Origin: Thermocatellispora tengchongensis
GTDB taxonomy: Bacteria > Actinomycetota > Actinomycetes > Streptosporangiales > Streptosporangiaceae
DNA: 64,000 bases
Direction of reading: 5' to 3'
Assembly: GCF_014202315.1 (NCBI RefSeq)
Contig: NZ_JACHGN010000008.1
Span: 105,342-169,341, forward strand
A program made the translations under genes and the position numbers. Below, piece by piece: positions 59,202-64,000 of the stretch. The notes below the pieces were generated by a model, which searched no databases, was not told the origin of the DNA, and was given only the letters and a program-made list of their open reading frames with translations. The first letter of the stretch is position 1, and each line of letters begins with the position of its first letter.

Positions 59202-61438
59202 GCCGTCAGTGGCGCATCGGCCGGGTCTTCGTGCTCCGGCACTGCGGCATGCCGTTCGACTGGCTGGAGGAGCTGGCCGGGCCGCCCGCCCTGCTGGAGG
59301 CCGCGGACGCGCTGCTGGACCTGGAGGAGTCGCAGGCCGCGGCGCCGCCGGGCGTACGCGCGGCGATGGCGGCCTGCGACCCGGAGCGGGTGCCGCCGGG
59401 CAGGCGCGGGGTGCCGGAGGTCGCGGAGTGGTGCGAGCGCGCGGCGCGCTACCGGGCCATGTACCGGGAGGCCGACGAGCGGGCCACGGGCGAGCTGCGC
59501 CGGGCCCTGCGCCGGCCCACGGTGGACGAGGCGATCTTCATGTCCAACCCCGGCGTGTACCGCAACATGCTGGTGCCGATGCTGGAGGAGCGCGAGCCGG
59601 TCCCGCTCGACTCGCGCCGGCGCAGGGCGCGCCGCCAGCTCTACACCTACCTGCAGCGCTTCTGCGCCAAGAGCGAGACGGTGGGCTTCTTCGGCCCGAT
59701 GGCCTACGGCACCGCGACCGCGCCCGGCGCGACGGCGGTGCTGCGCACCGGGCTGCCGCGGGTGCGGCGGGTGTTCCTGTCCGGGTGGGCGGCCCGGGAG
59801 CTGGTCCGCGCCATCGTGCGCGACAGCCGGATGCTGCTGGACCTGCGCTTCCACCGCACCGGCCGGGCCGCCGAGGACGGGGAGCACGGGGAGCAGGGGG
59901 AGCAGGGGGAGCGCGGGGAGCACGGCCTGCTGGCCGCCGTCGGTCCCGAGGGGGCCACGCTGCGGGGGTTGCGGGCGGCCACCGGGCGGCCGGTGCGCGA
60001 GGTGGCCTGGGAGCTGCGCGAGCTGGCCGCCGCCGGGGCGCTGGACGTCGCGCTGGGCGGCGGGCCGTACGATCTGTGGCCGCTGCGGACCCTGGCCGCG
60101 CAGCTCGCCGAGCTGCCGCCCTCACCGGCGCGGGAGGAGTGGCTGCGCCGCGTCGCCGAGCTGGACCGGCTGCGGGGCGCGCTGGAGACCGAGCCGCTGG
60201 CCGGCAAGATCAAGATCCTGGACGAGCTGGAGAGGCTGTTCGTCACGATCACCGGCGTAGAGGCGCGGCGCGGCGCCGGGGCCACGTACGCCGACCGCGC
60301 GGTGGTCTTCGAGGAGTGCTCCTCGCCGTTCGCGCTGGAGGTGGGCGAGGACCTGCTGCGGGAGTGGGAGCGGCGGCTGCGCCCGGCGCTGGAGGCGTGC
60401 GTCGCACACGGCCACGCCGCCCAGACGGCCGCCTCGCGCCGGGTCGCCGAGGCCCTGGGCGGGCGGGGCGAGCTGCCGCTGCCCGAGTACGCCGCCCGCG
60501 CGACCGGCCTGTTCCCGGCGTCCGGCGGCGCCTTCCAGGCCGCGCACGCGCCCCGTTACGGCGACCCCGCGCAGGGGCCACGGCTGGCCGAGGAGGCCGC
60601 GGCGCTCCGCGGCGACCGGTACGCCGTCATCGACCTGTGCCCCCGCGCCGGCGACGTGTCCGGCCTGGCCGGGGCCGCGCTGCTGCTCGCCCGCGCCCAC
60701 CATCACCTTCAGGTGCCGAGCTGGCTGGGCGCGATGTACCCCGACCCCGCCGGGTTCGCCGCCGAGGCGGCGGCCTGGGTCGCCGAGCAGGGCGGCCGGC
60801 TGGTCGGCTTCGACTTCGGCCGCCGCAACAAGGGCTACTACCGCTTCCCCGGACCCGAGGTCCCGCTGCGCCCGCCCTCGTGGACCGACGCGGCGCGCCC
60901 GGGGCTGCTGCGGGCCGAGGAGCTGACCGTGCGGGTCGAGCGCGACCGGGTGCGGCTGTTCGGGCCGGGCGGGCGGGAGGTGCGGGCCTACCTCCCGCTC
61001 GGCGACTTCGTGAAGTACCCGCCCTACGCCGCCCTGTCGCACCCGCAGGTCCTGCACCCCGTCTTCGCCCCCGGGCACGGCGAGTGCGAGGAGGTGCGGA
61101 TCGGCGGCGTCGCGGTGCAGCGGGCCCGGTGGCGGCTCGACCCGGCCGAGGTCACCCAGGCGGCGCCGGAGGCCCGGTTCCTCGCGCTGCGCCGCCTGGC
61201 CCGGCGCACCGGGCGGCGGTTCGTGTTCTGCCGGGCCGAGCGCGAGCGCAAGCCGTACCTGATCGACCTGGCCTCGCCGCTGGCCGCCGACCTGCTGGGC
61301 CACGTCGCCCGCGGCGGCGGCGCGCTGACGGTGGAGCCCATGGCGCCCGGCCCGGAGGAGCTGTGGCTGCGCGACCCCGAGGGCAGGCGGTACGTCTGCG
61401 AGCTGCGCATGCAGGTCATCGGGCGGGAGCGGCCATGA
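59198..61438 (+). CDS. LanB-like protein 3 (candidate peptide aminoacyl-tRNA ligase)
   Basis: The 746-residue protein shows the same fold: FVLRHCGMPFDWLEELAGPP at the start, YTYLQRFCAKSETVGFFGPM around residue 149, ATYADRAVVFEECSSPFALE, VPSWLGAMYPDPAGFAAEAA, and the end FVFCRAERERKPYLIDLASP with EPMAPGPEELWLRDPEG. It lacks the elimination domain. A nine-base repeat at 59879-59923 inserts GEHGEQGEQGERGEHG at about residue 228. It overlaps its neighbours by ATGA on both sides, so enzyme production is tightly coupled. Confidence 0.85.
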   Translation: MSRQWRIGRVFVLRHCGMPFDWLEELAGPPALLEAADALLDLEESQAAAPPGVRAAMAACDPERVPPGRRGVPEVAEWCERAARYRAMYREADERATGELRRALRRPTVDEAIFMSNPGVYRNMLVPMLEEREPVPLDSRRRRARRQLYTYLQRFCAKSETVGFFGPMAYGTATAPGATAVLRTGLPRVRRVFLSGWAARELVRAIVRDSRMLLDLRFHRTGRAAEDGEHGEQGEQGERGEHGLLAAVGPEGATLRGLRAATGRPVREVAWELRELAAAGALDVALGGGPYDLWPLRTLAAQLAELPPSPAREEWLRRVAELDRLRGALETEPLAGKIKILDELERLFVTITGVEARRGAGATYADRAVVFEECSSPFALEVGEDLLREWERRLRPALEACVAHGHAAQTAASRRVAEALGGRGELPLPEYAARATGLFPASGGAFQAAHAPRYGDPAQGPRLAEEAAALRGDRYAVIDLCPRAGDVSGLAGAALLLARAHHHLQVPSWLGAMYPDPAGFAAEAAAWVAEQGGRLVGFDFGRRNKGYYRFPGPEVPLRPPSWTDAARPGLLRAEELTVRVERDRVRLFGPGGREVRAYLPLGDFVKYPPYAALSHPQVLHPVFAPGHGECEEVRIGGVAVQRARWRLDPAEVTQAAPEARFLALRRLARRTGRRFVFCRAERERKPYLIDLASPLAADLLGHVARGGGALTVEPMAPGPEELWLRDPEGRRYVCELRMQVIGRERP
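59879..59923 (+). repeat. 9-bp in-frame repeat x5 inside LanB-like gene 3
   Basis: Five units GGGGAGCAC/GGGGAGCAG/GGGGAGCAG/GGGGAGCGC/GGGGAGCAC encode Gly-Glu-His/Gln/Arg triplets in a loop between conserved blocks. Confidence 0.9.
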
Positions 61439-62676
61439 TCACGAGCTTCGCGGAGCACACGCTCCGGTTCAGCCTGGAGCTGCGGCCCGACGGCTCCGTA
61501 CGCCGCCGCTCCGCCGTGCGCCGCGGCGCCTGCCTGGAGGAGCACCACGGCCCCGGCGAGGTCGTGCACCGCTTCGCCGACGGCGACGAGCTGCTGCGCG
61601 AGCCCCGCCGCCGCGTTGAGCGCCAGGTCGCCGACGCCGCCCGCGAGGTCCAGGAGCGCCCCCATGCCGAGGCCGGGCCCGAGGCCGAGGACGCGCTGCG
61701 CGCGCTGAGCCGCGAGACGGGCCTCACGCTGGTGCTCAGCGGGCTGCACCAGCACGTCGCCGCGGGCGGCGACGGCGCCGCGCGCACCGGCGAGCGGCTG
61801 GTGTGCACCCTGGAGGCGGCCCCGGGGCCCGGTGCGGCCGGGAGCGAGGCGGTGCCCTGGCGGCCGGACCTCCCGCTCGCGGCGAACCTGGCCGAGGCCG
61901 GGCGGGCGGTGGAACGGGTCCGCGCCCGCGAGTCCGCCCGCCGTACCGGCGAGGTGCCGGCCGGGCGCGACCTGGTGCTGCGGCCGGGCCGGGCGGGGGC
62001 GTTCTTCCACGAGCTGGTCGGCCACCCGATGGAGGCCGACGTGCTGCGCTCGGGCACCGGCTACCTCGCCCCGCTGGCCGGGCGGCGCGTCGCCCCCGAG
62101 TGGCTGTCCGTCGTGGACGGCGCCACCCGGGCCGCGGCCGGATACCGCGCCGCCTTCGACGACGAGGGCACCCCCTGCTCGGAGGTCGCCCTGATCGACC
62201 GGGGCGTGGTCGGCCGCCCCATGACCGACCTCGCCACCGCCCGCCTGACGGGACAGGCCCCCACCGGGCACGGCCGCCGCCTGGACTACCGCCACCCGGC
62301 CATCCCGCGCATGACGCACACCTGCGCGCTGGCCGACGCCACCGCCGAGCCCGCCCCCCACGAGTGGATCGAGCCCTGCGGCCTGCTGCTGGAGTCGATG
62401 AACCTGGCCACGGGGGCCTTCGCCTTCCTCGCCCCCGCCCCGCTGCTGCGCCGCCAGGACGGCCCGCCGCTGCGCCTGCCGCCCCTGCGCATCGCGGGCG
62501 ACGCGCTGCGCGTGCTGGCCGCGCTCAGCCCGTCCGACCCCGGCGTGGCCGAGTACGCCCGCGCCCGGCGGGGCTGCGGCAAGCTCGGCCAGTTCCCGCT
62601 GCTGGTGACCTTCGCCAACTCCGGGGTCCGGCTGCCCGCGCACGCGGTCTCGATCGAGGCGGTCCCCGATGCGTGA
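61435..62676 (+). CDS. TldD-like metalloprotease subunit
   Basis: The 413-residue protein carries the TldD zinc motif HExxxH as FFHELVGHPMEADVL (H192, E193, H197), with the downstream YRAAFDDEGTPCSEVALIDR, RPMTDLATARLTG, MTHTCALADATAEP and CGKLGQFPLL blocks of the family. TldD forms a dimer with TldE; in the microcin B17 pathway that protease removes the leader. Here it may release the modified residues from the carrier peptide. The N-terminal 100 residues are more diverged than in E. coli TldD. ATG 61435 overlaps LanB-like gene 3 by ATGA; the next gene overlaps by 8 bases. Confidence 0.88.
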   Translation: MITSFAEHTLRFSLELRPDGSVRRRSAVRRGACLEEHHGPGEVVHRFADGDELLREPRRRVERQVADAAREVQERPHAEAGPEAEDALRALSRETGLTLVLSGLHQHVAAGGDGAARTGERLVCTLEAAPGPGAAGSEAVPWRPDLPLAANLAEAGRAVERVRARESARRTGEVPAGRDLVLRPGRAGAFFHELVGHPMEADVLRSGTGYLAPLAGRRVAPEWLSVVDGATRAAAGYRAAFDDEGTPCSEVALIDRGVVGRPMTDLATARLTGQAPTGHGRRLDYRHPAIPRMTHTCALADATAEPAPHEWIEPCGLLLESMNLATGAFAFLAPAPLLRRQDGPPLRLPPLRIAGDALRVLAALSPSDPGVAEYARARRGCGKLGQFPLLVTFANSGVRLPAHAVSIEAVPDA

Positions 62677-63736
62677 GGCCGTGGACGACCTCGTCGTACG
62701 GGCGCGCGGCACCCTCACGCCCGGACCCGGCACGCCCGGGGTGAGGCTGTCGGCCGAGGCGCTGGCCATGAGCCGCGACGACACGGGCGCGATCCGCGGG
62801 TCCCGCCGCCTGCCCGGCGGCCCGCCGCCCGGCCACGGCGCGCCCGCCGCGGTGCGCGCGCTGCTCGACCGCGCGGCGCGGGCCCTGGCGGCGACGCCGT
62901 TGCAGAGCGTGCTCGCCGAGGTGCGCGAGCTGCCCGCGCTGCGCTGGCGCTGGGCCCGGGTCCTCGCCCGCGTGGAGACCCCCTCCGGCCCGATGCTCAC
63001 CGGCGTGTCCGCCCCCTCGGCGGCCGGCGCCGCCCTGCCGGACCTGGACGGTCGCCTCCTCCTGCCGCCGTGCGAGCCCCCAGGGCCTCCGCCGCCCGGC
63101 TGGGAGGCCCTGCCGCTGCTGCTCCGCCCCGCCGTCGCCGCGGCGGTGGTGGCCGGCACGAGCCTGGTGCTGACCTCCCCGGCCGCCCGCTCCCGGCACG
63201 GCCGCCGGGTGCTGCCCGCGCTCACCCTCACCGACCTGCCCACCGCGCACCCCGAACCGGCCCGCGACGACGCCGCGCGCCCGGCGTCCGCGATCCCCCT
63301 GGTGGCCGGCGGCGTGCTGTGCCCGCCGCCCCGGGAGCCCGCCACCGGCGCGCTGCCCGGCCGGGCCGTGTGGGACCACGACCTGGGCGCCCTCGTCCCG
63401 GCCCCGCTCGCCCGGGTGCGCCTGTCCGGCCTCGCCGCCGTCCCGGAGCCGGACGGCGGGTTCGCCGAGCTGGTCTGGCCGGTGGAGGGCCTGCGCCGCT
63501 ACCACCCCGGCGGCGGCGTGCGGCTGATCTGCCTGGCCCGGGTGGCGCACCGTCCGCGCGAGTGGTTCGCCGTACGCGTGCGCGCCCGCCCGCAGGCGCT
63601 CCTGCGCGCCGTCTCGGGCGCGGCCGGCGAGCCCGTCACGGCGTGCGCCGACGCCGACGTAACGACCCCCTCACTGCTGTTGCCGAGCGCCCGCGAACTC
63701 GCGGCGGAAGGGAAGGGCACCATTGCAGCGCTATGA
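62669..63736 (+). CDS. TldE/PmbA-like protease partner
   Basis: The 355-residue protein lacks HExxxH, as expected of TldE. It aligns in pattern with the family C-terminal half: LLRPAVAAAVVAGTSLVLTS, RHGRRVLPALTLTDLPTAHP, DDAARPASAIPLVAGGVLCP and VWPVEGLRRYHPGGG. It is short and diverged compared with the roughly 450-residue PmbA, so part of the N-terminal domain is reduced. It should pair with the TldD-like protein encoded just before. Recognition is through context as well as pattern. Confidence 0.75.
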   Translation: MREAVDDLVVRARGTLTPGPGTPGVRLSAEALAMSRDDTGAIRGSRRLPGGPPPGHGAPAAVRALLDRAARALAATPLQSVLAEVRELPALRWRWARVLARVETPSGPMLTGVSAPSAAGAALPDLDGRLLLPPCEPPGPPPPGWEALPLLLRPAVAAAVVAGTSLVLTSPAARSRHGRRVLPALTLTDLPTAHPEPARDDAARPASAIPLVAGGVLCPPPREPATGALPGRAVWDHDLGALVPAPLARVRLSGLAAVPEPDGGFAELVWPVEGLRRYHPGGGVRLICLARVAHRPREWFAVRVRARPQALLRAVSGAAGEPVTACADADVTTPSLLLPSARELAAEGKGTIAAL

Positions 63737-64000
63737 CTTCGTCCTGGTCGGGGGCGGCATCGTCGGCGCCTGCCTGGCCGAGGAACTGGCCGGCACGGGC
63801 GCGTCGGTGGCCGTGCTCGACGCGGGCGACGAGGCCGGGCACGCCAGCGTGCGGGCCGCCGGGGTGGCGGTGCCGTCGCTGCGCTACGTCACCGACCTGG
63901 AGTTCTACCGCTGGCTGCAACGGGCCCGGCTGCGCCTGGACACCGACATCGAGCGGCTGGAGCCGCGCTATGGGGCCTTCAGCCTGACCCGGCCCATCCT
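63723..64000 (+). CDS. FAD-dependent oxidoreductase, N-terminal part (runs off the window)
   Basis: The first 92 codons show the Rossmann FAD motif QRYDFVLVGGGIVGACLAEE (GxGxxG) with acidic VLDAGD at the end of the second strand, followed by RAAGVAVPSLRYVTDLEFYR, the pattern of D-amino-acid/glycine/sarcosine oxidase-like enzymes (DAO family). It could oxidise an amino acid held on the carrier peptide. The TTG start at 63723 overlaps the TldE-like gene and follows GGAAGGGAAGGG. The C-terminal substrate domain is outside the window. Confidence 0.8.
   Translation, partial: MQRYDFVLVGGGIVGACLAEELAGTGASVAVLDAGDEAGHASVRAAGVAVPSLRYVTDLEFYRWLQRARLRLDTDIERLEPRYGAFSLTRPI

Noticed and set aside
50353-61438. 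Classical class I lanthipeptide cluster
   Set aside because: There is no LanC cyclase, no elimination domain and no Ser/Thr/Cys after the FDLD box, so lanthionines cannot be formed on this precursor.

Overview
The window is very GC-rich and codes densely on both strands, with many GTG and TTG starts and 4-bp ATGA/GTGA gene overlaps. It looks like the chromosome of a filamentous actinomycete. The housekeeping block at 15.3-24.7 kb (CDP-alcohol phosphatidyltransferase, sugar nucleotidyltransferase, GarA-type FHA protein, FtsR-type MerR regulator, bifunctional nuclease, second MerR regulator, glycine riboswitch, gcvP) follows the order known around garA and gcvB in mycobacteria. Overall style suggests Streptosporangiales or a neighbour, but that assignment is inference.

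Layout. 0-5.5 kb: ABC exporter, thyX, a MoaD-like protein, an XRE regulator and a flavohemoprotein. 5.5-9.6 kb: an accessory stretch of visibly lower GC with a frameshifted isochorismatase-family pseudogene, two unrecognised genes, gene remnants and strong dyads. 9.6-14.2 kb: an amidotransferase-like protein without its nucleophile, a crotonase, a methyltransferase and a two-component system. 14.4-15.35 kb: a hierarchy of repeats ending in a large nested inverted repeat. 15.36-24.7 kb: the conserved block. 24.8-32 kb: TPR protein, SGNH hydrolase, DUF5999 protein, TetR regulator, a primary-type sigma factor and small proteins. 32.1-41.5 kb: a LacI-controlled catabolic operon (copper amine oxidase, complete Dpp/Opp-type transporter, P1-family peptidase). 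41.7-49.9 kb: methyltransferases, a PhoX-like protein, SDR, LigD-type polymerase, DUF421, hemerythrin and DCC proteins.

The most interesting part is 50.2-64.0 kb, a translationally coupled operon that runs off the window. It starts with a 251-residue low-complexity precursor-like protein whose end carries an acidic tract and an FDLD motif but has no Ser, Thr or Cys after that motif. A TPR-like protein, three different LanB-like proteins that all lack the glutamate-elimination domain, a degenerate B12/radical-SAM-fold-like protein without a CxxxCxxC motif, a TldD/TldE-like protease pair and an FAD oxidoreductase follow. This resembles scaffold-peptide ('pearlin') pathways, where LanB-like peptide aminoacyl-tRNA ligases extend the C terminus of a carrier peptide, the added residues are modified, and a protease releases them. 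A classical lanthipeptide is unlikely.

A second theme is tandem duplication at gene ends. Units of 14-42 bp lie on or directly at the stop codons of at least five genes (near 1998, 29543, 40416, 41465 and 49417), and in-frame repeats have expanded inside gcvP, two of the LanB-like genes and the precursor.
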